Source: CAILQE01 sp036745415
Lineage (GTDB): Bacteria; Patescibacteriota; Saccharimonadia; Saccharimonadales; UBA4665
Length of the DNA stretch: 64,000 bases
Direction of reading: 5' to 3'
Assembly: GCA_036745415.1 (NCBI GenBank)
Contig: DAIOGF010000001.1
Span: 163,793 to 227,792, forward strand
Shown: piece after piece, positions 1-6,861 of the stretch
How the letters are laid out: each line of letters opens with the position of its first letter
How positions within the stretch are numbered: the first letter of the stretch is position 1
Program-made: the position numbers and the translations under genes
Notes under the pieces: model-generated
What the model saw: only the letters and a program-made list of their open reading frames with translations
Databases searched by the model: none
Told to the model about the DNA's origin: nothing

Positions 1-2
1 CA

Positions 3-494
3 AGAACAGTAAGTCACTTCATTCACAGCAAAGGAATATTGGAAAAAATGCCAAGCAAAGAAGAATTATTTAAGTGGGTAGAAGAAAACAAGAAAGTTAT
101 GTCAGATTATCAATCAAGGAATATTTTATTTGAATCAAAGGATTTTCTTAATTTAGAAAAAAAGGGACTTTTCCCGGAAGAAGATCTTCTTTTCATGGCT
201 CCAGTCATGGATAGAACTAAGGTCTGGGAAAGAATAAACAAAATTAATCTAATACTTAAATGGGACTCGGGATCAACTTGGAATTTCGATATCATTGGCA
301 AAAAACTTGCAGACGATTTGTGGCTAAGAGAAAAATGGTCAGATAAAATTGGGTCATCACCCCTAATTACATCTAATAAATTTTCAAAGGAATTATATAA
401 AAGTCTTAATAAATCCGAAATAGATTTATTGAATAAAATTAGTCCTCTAGATTATGAAATCTATAATTCTGATATATTTTGGAAAGAAATATAA
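3..494 (+). CDS. hypothetical protein, 5'-truncated by the window edge
   Basis: The reading frame is already open at base 3, so the gene probably begins upstream of the window. Internal possible starts are TTG at 39 and ATG at 48. About 163 residues are visible, soluble and charged, with no membrane segment. I do not recognise it firmly. The pattern R-x-x-S-H-F-x-H, then a Y-Q-S-R block, then a C-terminal LDYEIYN stretch loosely recalls the C-terminal part of bacterial sulfotransferase-family proteins, but this is a weak resemblance only. It is followed after 47 bases by the phage-like block and may be unrelated to it. Confidence 0.55.
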   Translation, partial: RTVSHFIHSKGILEKMPSKEELFKWVEENKKVMSDYQSRNILFESKDFLNLEKKGLFPEEDLLFMAPVMDRTKVWERINKINLILKWDSGSTWNFDIIGKKLADDLWLREKWSDKIGSSPLITSNKFSKELYKSLNKSEIDLLNKISPLDYEIYNSDIFWKEI

Positions 495-528
495 TTCTTA
501 AGTATTTATGGTAATCTTGTAAATTGTA

Positions 529-534
529 TATAAT
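529..534 (+). promoter_or_regulatory. -10 box (TATAAT) for a leaderless start at 542
   Basis: A perfect TATAAT ends 7 bases before the ATG at 542 and there is no Shine-Dalgarno sequence, so transcription should begin at or within a base or two of the start codon. No good -35 box is visible. Confidence 0.5.
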
Positions 535-541
535 ATTCTAA

Positions 542-1024
542 ATGGCATACGTACCGCTTCAACCAACCAATTCCACAGCACCTGCTGCAGCAAACGAGCA
601 AGGTCTTATAGCCGCTACTGCGCTTCCAACTGCCGTATCTAACGGTTATCTTGTAGGAGCGATGGGTGACAAATTTGGTAGAAAAGTAACTATTTCACAA
701 GCTCCAAGAGATTTAATTAAAGCTGTTAGTACGATTATTACTTCATCGACGTCAGCAACAAGTATTACTAACGCTGGTGGAACTGGAGTTTATTGTGATA
801 TGGCTGAAATTTGGTTTACAAACACATCAACTACATCAATTCTAGTAACCGTTTCAGATGGGGGAGCTGGGACCTTCTATTTTTATGTACCAGCCGGCGA
901 CATGAGAGGGGCAGCCCTTCAAGTTCCCCTTCCACAAACTACAACCAATGCAGCCTGGACGGCCACTTGCTCCGCTGCTATAACTTCACTTTATGTAACA
1001 GCTATATATATAACTAACAAATAG
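542..1024 (+). CDS. phage-structural-like hypothetical protein
   Basis: 160 aa, rich in Thr, Ser, Ala and Gly, with no signal peptide or membrane segment and a predicted all-beta composition. The N-terminus (MAYVPLQPTNSTAPAAANEQ) and the low-charge beta-rich body resemble capsid or tail accessory proteins of uncultivated phages; I cannot name a family. It starts a plus-strand block of five tightly spaced genes running to 3580. Its start is preceded by a TATAAT box rather than a ribosome-binding site. It could instead be a bacterial surface protein. Confidence 0.6.
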   Translation: MAYVPLQPTNSTAPAAANEQGLIAATALPTAVSNGYLVGAMGDKFGRKVTISQAPRDLIKAVSTIITSSTSATSITNAGGTGVYCDMAEIWFTNTSTTSILVTVSDGGAGTFYFYVPAGDMRGAALQVPLPQTTTNAAWTATCSAAITSLYVTAIYITNK

Positions 1025-1033
1025 GAGTATATT

Positions 1034-1204
1034 ATGGATAATAAAAGACCTAATGCTGTAAATCCCATTGTCGGTTTAGCTAATGGCACACTAATAAATG
1101 ATGAAATTGTTGTATACGAATTCGATGAAAATGGCGAATATATCGGCTGGCACAAAGAGGCTGCAAAAATAACTAAACCTCAAAATACAACGGGGGATAA
1201 TTAA
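1034..1204 (+). CDS. small hypothetical protein (56 aa) in the phage-like block
   Basis: An ATG at 1034 with a good ribosome-binding site (AGGAG, 1024-1028) opens a 56-codon frame ending in TAA whose last base is the A of the next gene's ATG (TAATG overlap). The protein is acidic and soluble, with a short central segment of alternating charged and aromatic residues (VVYEFDENGEYIGWHKEA). The one-base overlap and strong ribosome-binding site argue that it is a real, translationally coupled gene. No family recognised. Confidence 0.6.
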   Translation: MDNKRPNAVNPIVGLANGTLINDEIVVYEFDENGEYIGWHKEAAKITKPQNTTGDN

Positions 1205-1698
1205 TGGCGACTACTGTAACATTTACTGAATATAATGGCTCTGGAGCTACGGCTACTGCCAACAGAACTGAGATGAACTTAAAAGCTATCGACGATAGCA
1301 CTACCAACTATTTAATTTCGCCAGTTTTGGCAGGTCAAAATAGCTATACAAAATATCAGGCCCCAGTTCATTCAGGAACTTACACTTCTCTATCGAATGG
1401 TAGATTCTATATCAGCGGCAATACTCCCGGTACCGGCCAGACGATTACTGGCAGCGTAGTAACATCTTATACTACTCCGACAACTAGCACATCGGGTGAT
1501 TCAGCAATGAATACTGGTCTAGGAATATCTACCAACTATACCAATGGAACAAATCCTTTTGCTACTGGTACTGCAACATATTCAACTGGCGGAACTGTAT
1601 ATGCCAACGCACTTAGGCTTCAACTTCAAACTGCCACATCTGCACCTCCTGGACCCAACACATCTCAAACCATAACTTATGCCTGGACTGAAAATTAA
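1204..1698 (+). CDS. phage tail-like hypothetical protein
   Basis: 164 aa, dominated by Thr, Ser, Gly, Asn and Tyr, very few charges, no signal peptide or membrane helix. Composition and block position suggest a beta-sandwich structural protein of a tail, baseplate or fibre. The ATG overlaps the stop of the preceding 56-aa gene by one base, so translation is probably coupled. I recognise no named domain. Confidence 0.55.
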   Translation: MATTVTFTEYNGSGATATANRTEMNLKAIDDSTTNYLISPVLAGQNSYTKYQAPVHSGTYTSLSNGRFYISGNTPGTGQTITGSVVTSYTTPTTSTSGDSAMNTGLGISTNYTNGTNPFATGTATYSTGGTVYANALRLQLQTATSAPPGPNTSQTITYAWTEN

Positions 1699-1718
1699 TC
1701 AGGAGGAGGAGTGAAGAT

Positions 1719-2069
1719 ATGTTAGAAGCAGAATTTGAAGATGGATTCATTTTAAATCAGTTGGAGCGCGACGATAGATCTCTTTTTGAAAAAAAACGAA
1801 ATACCTTTTATGACATTATCAATAAATTATGTGAAAAAGAACACGGAAAAATGATACGTTTTTCAATATTTGTAAATGGAAAACGTAAAGATATTGACTG
1901 GAAATCAGTACCCACTAATTCGATGCCTATTCTTAATAAAGATTATGAAGTTGTTATAAATAACAATGGTGAAGTTAAAGATAGGCAACTCGTTAGAATT
2001 AACTTTGGATATGAATATTTTGATAAGAAACAAAATAAATTAATTAAGAGAATTGAGACCATTCAATGA
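1719..2069 (+). CDS. hypothetical protein (116 aa)
   Basis: The start follows an unusually strong ribosome-binding site (AGGAGGAGG, about 1701-1709). The protein is highly charged and soluble (many Lys, Glu, Asp and Asn), quite unlike the Thr/Gly-rich proteins on either side. Its last four bases overlap the next ATG (ATGA), so it is translationally coupled to the large fibre-like gene; a chaperone or assembly role for that protein would fit the position but is only inference. Confidence 0.55.
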   Translation: MLEAEFEDGFILNQLERDDRSLFEKKRNTFYDIINKLCEKEHGKMIRFSIFVNGKRKDIDWKSVPTNSMPILNKDYEVVINNNGEVKDRQLVRINFGYEYFDKKQNKLIKRIETIQ

Positions 2070-3580
2070 GCGTAACTTTAAGAGGTGCTTCAGGAATAAA
2101 TTTATCAGGAGTAACAACAAGCACCAAAATAAACCTGCCAGTTACCACTATAACTGGAGATGTAATAATTGTAGTGGCTGCCGCTCAAGGAAGTCAAAGT
2201 TTTAATGGTGGAGGTATTACTGGAGCCACTTGGGTTAGGCCCATATCTAACTATGGTGTAGCTCCTACTGTCACTTTATTTGCGGCCTATAACGTTCCTG
2301 CAGGAACTACCACCTTTCAGTTCTCTCAGATTACGGGAACCCTTGGAAGCGCTTCCATAGCAGTATATAGTGGTCTTCAATATACATCCTCTCCTGTTGT
2401 GCAAACGTCCTTAGGATACTATGGTAATGGTAGCTATTTTTCAAACCCCGCACAGTTAAATAATCTAGTTATTCAAGCTAGTGCTTACTTCCAAAATGGA
2501 CCTCAAAATGCAATTTATTCCGGAAATGCAAATGGAGCTATAGCTAATTATTATTTAATGTCTAGTACTTTAGTAAATAATGCAAGATACAACCAAAGAT
2601 ATACTGCTATATATTATTCGATAGTTAACTATTCTTATATTTATTATGTGTCGGGAGACGGAGCTGCGGCAAGTGCCTTCCCCACTTTTAGTACGGGAGT
2701 AGTTGAATTTAAAGCATTAAGTAATACAAATACGGAGCACATAAAAACAAGTACTGTGGTTTCCGATATTTATGTTAATACCAATCAAACACAAACTGAA
2801 CAATCAAAAATATCAACAAATAAGGCTATAACTCAATTATCCTTCTCAACTCCCGGCACAACTACCTGGACAGTTCCGACAGGAGTAAAGTTTATTTTAG
2901 TAGAACTATATGGTGGAGGTGGCGCTGGGGGAACTTCAACAATTTTCGTTTCCCGCACAAACAGTAGTACAGGAGGGAATATGCCTGGAGGATACGGAGG
3001 ATACTACGCAGGATCAGTACTTAGTGTATCCGCAGGAACAAATTACAAATTAGTTATAGGAGCTGGTGGGGTAGCTCCCTCAACTTATTCTCAAGGCGGA
3101 AATGGAGGAAATAGTTACCTCCAAGATTCCTCAGGCACTACTAATCTCATCGTCGCACCAGGCGGAAATGGAGCATACACGAGTTCAAGTACTCAAAACA
3201 ACACTACTCCTTTAGGTTCATTATGGTTTGCCGGAGGTAGTGGAGGAGCTTATTCAATTAACGGGAATTATGCCGGTGGTGGTGGCGCTGTTGCAACAAA
3301 TTTAGCAATTGGAATATCTGCCGTAAATCAATCTGGTGGAATATCTCTTTTTCCAAATGGAGTAGCTACAGGTCTAGGAAATGGAGGAAATGGAGGAAAT
3401 GGAGGAACGCTTACTCCCACAAATGGAAATCCGGGCGTTTTCCCTGGCGGCGGTGGTGGTGGCGCTGGAGCCAACAACACGACTAGTGCTGTGGGAGGAA
3501 ATGGAGCCTCAGGTTATGCTCAGATAACTTATATTACTCCAAACAATGGATCTGGTATGACACTCCTAGGCATTGGTTAG
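2066..3580 (+). CDS. glycine-rich fibre/adhesin-like protein
   Basis: 504 aa. Residues about 1-230 form a Thr/Ser/Tyr-rich beta domain. After a short linker, residues about 255-500 are a glycine-rich domain beginning with a TTTWTVPTGVKFILVELYGG pattern and continuing with many GGNGG and GGGGAGG runs, the style of the glycine-rich domain found at the ends of phage tail fibres and some adhesins. There is no signal peptide, which favours a phage-type fibre over a Sec-secreted adhesin. Coupled by ATGA overlap to the gene before it. It ends one base before the stop codon of the convergent ilvA-like gene, with no intergenic space. Confidence 0.6.
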   Translation: MSVTLRGASGINLSGVTTSTKINLPVTTITGDVIIVVAAAQGSQSFNGGGITGATWVRPISNYGVAPTVTLFAAYNVPAGTTTFQFSQITGTLGSASIAVYSGLQYTSSPVVQTSLGYYGNGSYFSNPAQLNNLVIQASAYFQNGPQNAIYSGNANGAIANYYLMSSTLVNNARYNQRYTAIYYSIVNYSYIYYVSGDGAAASAFPTFSTGVVEFKALSNTNTEHIKTSTVVSDIYVNTNQTQTEQSKISTNKAITQLSFSTPGTTTWTVPTGVKFILVELYGGGGAGGTSTIFVSRTNSSTGGNMPGGYGGYYAGSVLSVSAGTNYKLVIGAGGVAPSTYSQGGNGGNSYLQDSSGTTNLIVAPGGNGAYTSSSTQNNTTPLGSLWFAGGSGGAYSINGNYAGGGGAVATNLAIGISAVNQSGGISLFPNGVATGLGNGGNGGNGGTLTPTNGNPGVFPGGGGGGAGANNTTSAVGGNGASGYAQITYITPNNGSGMTLLGIG

Positions 3581-4582
3581 TTAATCTATAAATATATTTT
3601 TTAGTCTCTCTGGACTTAAATTTCCACCAGTCACCAAACACAGCACGTTCTGGCCTATTTTTCTATTTCTATCCTTTAAATAACCCGCATAGGATAATGC
3701 TCCGGCTAATTCGCTTTTCACTGGATTGCCGCCTCCCCTTAATACATTAAGTGCCATCTTTACATGAGCGTTAGTGACTGTTATTACGTCATCAATTAAA
3801 TTGTTTTCTGATAGTATTTCAAAAACTAATTGACCAATCCTTTTAACACTAGCTCCATCCACAAAAGTATCTATTTCTTCTAGAGCTGCTGGCTTATTTT
3901 GTTCAATAGCTAGACTTAATGAAGCCGCGCCAGATGGTTCAACTGCGATTATTCTAATATCCGGATTTGATCTTTTAATTATGTTTGCAAATCCAGTTAT
4001 TAGGCCTCCGCCTCCAGCAGGAATGTATACGCTATCTAGGTTCTTTATATCCTTAAGTACTTCCAGTGCCCAGGTACCCTGTCCTGCCATAACTTTAATG
4101 TCATCAAAGGGATGAATCATTGTTAAGTAATCTTGCAGTGCTACTAAATTAGCATAGTCTTCAGCCTCGTCATAATTACTTCCCTCTAGAACTATTTGTG
4201 TGCTACTTGAGGCGAATTCTTTAACTCTATCTATCTTATATTGTGGGGTTGTTTCAGGCATTATTATGGTTGCGGGAATATCTAGCTCATTGGCTAGTAG
4301 TGCAACGGCCTGAGAATGATTGCCCGCACTTGCAGTAATTATGCCGACTCTTTTTTGTTTTTCGGTAAGTGAAATGATTTTATTATATGCGCCTCTAATT
4401 TTATATGCACCTGTCACCTGATTTAGCTCACTGGCAATATATAGATTATCCTCTAAGCTTGATGCAAGTTCATTTGCCTGAAATGTTTCCGAAGGCACAA
4501 TTAAATCATTTTTGGTGATTCTAAAATATGCTTTGATTGTTTCGTCAAAAAGCTCTTCGGACCTAGGACTGAATTCTGACAT
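3581..4582 (-). CDS. ilvA: threonine/serine dehydratase, PLP-dependent
   Basis: 333 aa, fold-type II PLP enzyme that deaminates threonine to 2-oxobutanoate (or serine to pyruvate). Visible motifs: the PLP lysine in TGAYKIRGAYN (Lys61; the usual Ser-Phe before Lys is Ala-Tyr here), the substrate-loop SAGNHSQAVA, the phosphate-binding GGGGLITG, and a C-terminal VTGGN. There is no ACT domain, so it resembles the short catabolic (TdcB-like) type and is unlikely to be feedback-inhibited by isoleucine. It lies 78 bases downstream of tilS on the same strand, with its own AAGGA ribosome-binding site and a possible promoter in the gap. No other branched-chain amino-acid genes are visible here. Confidence 0.85.
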   Translation of the reverse strand: MSEFSPRSEELFDETIKAYFRITKNDLIVPSETFQANELASSLEDNLYIASELNQVTGAYKIRGAYNKIISLTEKQKRVGIITASAGNHSQAVALLANELDIPATIIMPETTPQYKIDRVKEFASSSTQIVLEGSNYDEAEDYANLVALQDYLTMIHPFDDIKVMAGQGTWALEVLKDIKNLDSVYIPAGGGGLITGFANIIKRSNPDIRIIAVEPSGAASLSLAIEQNKPAALEEIDTFVDGASVKRIGQLVFEILSENNLIDDVITVTNAHVKMALNVLRGGGNPVKSELAGALSYAGYLKDRNRKIGQNVLCLVTGGNLSPERLKNIFID

Positions 4583-4660
4583 AAATTCCTTTATTAATAA
4601 TAGAAGTTAATTTTAACATATAAAGTAACATTTTTATAGATAGGTCAATAGTTCTATGGC

Positions 4661-5530
4661 TTAGATAATCTCTAGGTATTCTTCTGTGATCTTAATTCTA
4701 CGATTTTTGTTAATATCTATGTTCTTTCCCTTAGGGCTAGTAAGAACTCCGACAGATATTCTATCTACAGTGGATTTATCATAGTTATATATTCCATTCT
4801 TCCTAATCCATGCTAATACTACTTCTTTAACTAATTTGAATTCAATTTGTGAAAGAAATAATCTATTTAGCTTATTATTTTCAAGTACACTTGAAAGCAA
4901 ATCGTCGATCTTATCATTTAAATCTTTCTGTAGCTCAATCATTCTAAGTATTTTATTCTTTTGATCCTCGGACATATTCTTCATAACATTATGTCTGAGA
5001 TAATTTCTAAGGTATTTTTCTTCTGAATTAGTAGAATCTTCATGCCAATTTATTCCATGCTCGATAGCAAAACTCAGAATGTCCTTTTTAGAATATTTAA
5101 TTAAGGGTCTAATGAAATCCTTGGAATTTACCAGAGAACTTAGACCCCTTCTATTAGTTCCTCTTAGAACATTTATCAAGGCTGTTTCGATTAGATCGTC
5201 ATTGTGGTGAGCAGTAATAATTTTATCTGCAGAATACTTGCCCTTTAGGCCCATTAAGAATGCCAGCCTTTTATCCCTGGCATCGTCTTCGCTGGCATCT
5301 TTACCTAACTTAGCTTTACCAAGTTCGAATCCATATCCATATTTATTAGAAACTTCTCTAGCTAGGTCTTCGTCAACTTTAGAGTCAGATCTTATGCCGT
5401 GATTAAAATGAGCAACAATAAATTCTGAATCATCTAATTTCAATTCATGAATTAAATATAGAAGAGTCATTGAATCAACTCCGCCACTAACAGCAACTAT
5501 GTATGTACCTTTAGGGATGTTTATTTCCAT
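4661..5530 (-). CDS. tilS: tRNA(Ile)-lysidine synthase
   Basis: 289 aa N-type ATP pyrophosphatase. The PP-loop SGGVDS is at residues 15-20, followed by AHFNHGIRSDS and a conserved TAHHNDDLIETALINVLRGT block. The enzyme attaches lysine to C34 of the CAU-anticodon isoleucine tRNA so that it reads AUA. It is shorter than E. coli TilS and lacks the full C-terminal domains, as in many small bacteria. The neighbourhood is telling: three tRNA genes with CAU anticodons, including the probable substrate at 6786-6861, lie within 1.4 kb upstream. A TATAAT box lies about 24 bases before the ATG. Confidence 0.93.
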   Translation of the reverse strand: MEINIPKGTYIVAVSGGVDSMTLLYLIHELKLDDSEFIVAHFNHGIRSDSKVDEDLAREVSNKYGYGFELGKAKLGKDASEDDARDKRLAFLMGLKGKYSADKIITAHHNDDLIETALINVLRGTNRRGLSSLVNSKDFIRPLIKYSKKDILSFAIEHGINWHEDSTNSEEKYLRNYLRHNVMKNMSEDQKNKILRMIELQKDLNDKIDDLLSSVLENNKLNRLFLSQIEFKLVKEVVLAWIRKNGIYNYDKSTVDRISVGVLTSPKGKNIDINKNRRIKITEEYLEII

Positions 5531-5583
5531 TAATATATTTTTAACTAAAAAGTGATTATAAGCAAAAGAGGTAAATATATATT

Positions 5584-5612
5584 TTTACAGATTAAGATAT
5601 TTTTTATATAAT
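5584..5612 (+). promoter_or_regulatory. promoter of tRNA-Met
   Basis: TTTACA (5584-5589), a 17-base spacer and a perfect TATAAT (5607-5612) place a start about 22 bases before the tRNA gene at 5641. Confidence 0.65.
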
Positions 5613-5640
5613 ACGTCTCAACAGTGTTGTTAGAAATTAA

Positions 5641-5717
5641 GGCGGCGTAGCTCAGTTGGTTAGAGCACAGGACTCATAAGCCTGGGGTCAGTGGTTCAAA
5701 TCCACTCGCCGCTACCA
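5641..5717 (+). tRNA. tRNA-Met (CAU), elongator type
   Basis: 77 nt with encoded CCA. Acceptor GGCGGCG pairs with CGCCGCT (G1-U72 wobble); the D arm and T arm (GTGG-TTCAAAT-CCAC) are intact, and the anticodon loop is CTCATAA. The D arm, the AGCACA start of the anticodon arm and the GGGGTC variable loop match elongator Met tRNAs rather than Ile2. The base pair closing the anticodon loop is A·G instead of a Watson-Crick pair, which is unusual. Followed by a strong terminator at 5731-5767. Confidence 0.9.
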
Positions 5718-5730
5718 TTATTGATAAACT

Positions 5731-5767
5731 AAAAAATCCCTGGATAAATTAATCTAGGGATTTTTTT
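5731..5767. terminator. bidirectional intrinsic terminator
   Basis: The hairpin arms AAATCCCT and AGGGATTT are followed by a run of T on the plus strand and preceded by a run of A, so it can end both the tRNA-Met transcript (plus) and the small minus-strand unit that starts near 5932. Confidence 0.8.
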
Positions 5768-5783
5768 GGTAATAAAAAGAATC

Positions 5784-5873
5784 TTATAGTTTGTTTAAGA
5801 TCTTATCTACTCTAGCTATATCTTCGCTAGTAGATGTCACAAACTCAAATTCTAGTAGGTTTGTTACTTTCAT
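5784..5873 (-). CDS. small ORF (29 aa) in a self-contained transcription unit
   Basis: An ATG at 5873 is preceded by AAAAGGGG seven bases upstream and opens a 29-codon frame with TAA at 5784. The peptide starts MKVTNLLEFEF and ends in an amphipathic helix-like ARVDKILNKL; no signal peptide. Upstream is a near-ideal promoter (5939-5967), downstream a strong terminator (5731-5767), giving a transcript of about 200 nt. I do not recognise the peptide. The same unit could be a small RNA with the ORF incidental. It fills most of the otherwise gene-free stretch between the two Met tRNAs. Confidence 0.45.
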   Translation of the reverse strand: MKVTNLLEFEFVTSTSEDIARVDKILNKL

Positions 5874-5923
5874 TTTATTGCCCCTTTTTGATAGTTTTAA
5901 TTGTTAATTTTTTATTTTACTTT

Positions 5924-5990
5924 AAGCTAACATATATTATTATAACAAAAATAATTACTTTTGTCAATTTACCTCTTTTTATGTTAGCTT
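5924..5990. repeat. 11-bp inverted repeat bracketing the promoter
   Basis: AAGCTAACATA at 5924-5934 and its exact reverse complement TATGTTAGCTT at 5980-5990. One arm lies on the expected transcription start, the other just upstream of the -35 box, a layout suited to a repressor binding two half-sites or to a DNA loop. Function is inference. Confidence 0.55.
5939..5967 (-). promoter_or_regulatory. consensus sigma-70 promoter with extended -10
   Basis: On the minus strand TTGACA (5962-5967), exactly 17 bases, then TATAAT (5939-5944), with TG one base before the -10 (TGTTATAAT). Every consensus position matches. It drives the 29-codon ORF unit. A perfect 11-bp inverted repeat flanks it (5924-5934 and 5980-5990). 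Confidence 0.8.
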
Positions 5991-6067
5991 TCTGTAGTCA
6001 TAATTATATATGAGCACAGATAAGCTTAACAAGTATTTAATGTTGTGAATTATGTGATAATTTTACA

Positions 6068-6110
6068 GATACAAAAAATAAAAACCCTATTTATATAATA
6101 GGGTTTAATG
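6068..6110 (-). terminator. intrinsic terminator of tRNA-fMet
   Basis: Read on the minus strand, AAACCCTAT and ATAGGGTTT form a 9-bp stem with a 7-base loop, followed by a T-rich run. It begins about ten bases after the tRNA CCA end. Confidence 0.8.
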
Positions 6111-6117
6111 TCTAATT

Positions 6118-6192
6118 TGGTTGCGGGGGCAGGACTCGAACCTGCGACCTATTGGTTATGAGCCAATCGAGCTGCCTCTGCTCCACCCCGCG
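6118..6192 (-). tRNA. tRNA-fMet (CAU), initiator
   Basis: 75 nt with encoded CCA. It begins CGCGGGG and ends CCCCGCA-ACCA, so position 1 cannot pair with 72 (C1·A72), the hallmark of bacterial initiator tRNA recognised by formyltransferase. The anticodon loop is CTCATAA. The three G:C pairs usual in the initiator anticodon stem are incomplete: the stem is ATTGG/CCAAT, so only two of the three remain and the 29:41 pair is U:A. Confidence 0.93.
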
Positions 6193-6207
6193 TCAATTTA
6201 TTTTGTT

Positions 6208-6236
6208 ATTTTAGCAAATTTAAGGTGTTTTTGCAA
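6208..6236 (-). promoter_or_regulatory. promoter of tRNA-fMet
   Basis: On the minus strand TTGCAA (6231-6236), 17 bases, TAAAAT (6208-6213), which puts the start near 6201, a few bases before the tRNA. Confidence 0.6.
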
Positions 6237-6247
6237 CCCTAAGGGCA

Positions 6248-6706
6248 TTAACGCTTAGTTGAGAACTCATTCCTATGAAGGAAAAAGTCTACCCATAATT
6301 GATAATTACTGGGTTTTGCTACTGATTCCTGTGAAGTGACAGTCTTTATATTACTTGGCGCAATATAACTTAAAGCCACGTTCTTAGGCATTAATAATTC
6401 TTGCTCTCCTGTTGATGCTAGTCCAAGATTTTGTCTCGCAGATATGTCTAGGAATTGATTGGACTCCAAATACTGATTTTCTAAACTAATATTGGTATTT
6501 TCAAGAGAAGCCAATTGGTTGCTTTGGTTTAAGGATGCGATTTGAAGCTGTAATTTGTAGTTCGTTTCCAGAGATCTTACCCCACTCCATGTCAACATAA
6601 CAATTAAGATTAAGAATATTAATTGACCAGAATATCTAATATCCCCTAGTCTTTCTAAGTACTTTATTGTTCTCTTGTAGTATTTGTTTATTTTTAATTT
6701 ATCCAT
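6248..6706 (-). CDS. septum formation initiator (DivIC/FtsL-like) protein
   Basis: 152 aa with the classic small-divisome layout: a basic cytoplasmic N-terminus of about 28 residues, one membrane helix (about 29-45, LIFLILIVMLTWSGV), then a coiled coil (about 46-85) and a short extracytoplasmic tail with the YLESNQFLDISARQNLGLAS motif typical of the DivIC family (the residue block before the conserved Leu-Gly). In other bacteria such proteins bridge FtsB/FtsQ-like partners at the division site. The Gln/Ser/Asn-rich extracellular coil is less charged than usual. It stands alone between two tRNA genes. Confidence 0.75.
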   Translation of the reverse strand: MDKLKINKYYKRTIKYLERLGDIRYSGQLIFLILIVMLTWSGVRSLETNYKLQLQIASLNQSNQLASLENTNISLENQYLESNQFLDISARQNLGLASTGEQELLMPKNVALSYIAPSNIKTVTSQESVAKPSNYQLWVDFFLHRNEFSTKR

Positions 6707-6767
6707 AGAAGTTATTAATAATATTATATCTTATATTAAAATCTGTTATACTCTCTTTTAATTGGGG

Positions 6768-6773
6768 TATAAT
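6768..6773 (+). promoter_or_regulatory. -10 box of tRNA-Ile2
   Basis: TATAAT ending 12 bases before the tRNA gene at 6786; the -35 region is poor. Confidence 0.5.
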
Positions 6774-6785
6774 AAGAGAAGAAAT

Positions 6786-6861
6786 GGGGGCGTAGCTCAT
6801 CGGTCAGAGCAGGCGGCTCATAACCGCTTGGTAGTAGGTTCGATTCCTACCGCCCCCACCA
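6786..6861 (+). tRNA. tRNA with CAU anticodon, probably tRNA-Ile2 (lysidine-modified)
   Basis: 76 nt with encoded CCA; acceptor GGGGGCG/CGCCCCC is fully paired, the T arm is GTAGG-TTCGATT-CCTAC and the anticodon loop CTCATAA. The anticodon arm and its flanks (AGCAGGCG-CTCATAA-CGCTTGGT pattern) closely follow E. coli tRNA-Ile2 rather than elongator Met. With the other two CAU tRNAs nearby being clear elongator and initiator Met, this is best read as the AUA-decoding isoleucine tRNA modified by TilS. A second elongator Met gene is the alternative. Its last base abuts the stop codon of dus. Confidence 0.8.

Noticed and set aside
3380..3500. Short GGAAATGGA-type repeats as a CRISPR or minisatellite array
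   Set aside because: They are in-frame Gly-Asn-Gly codons of the glycine-rich domain, with no spacers of regular length.
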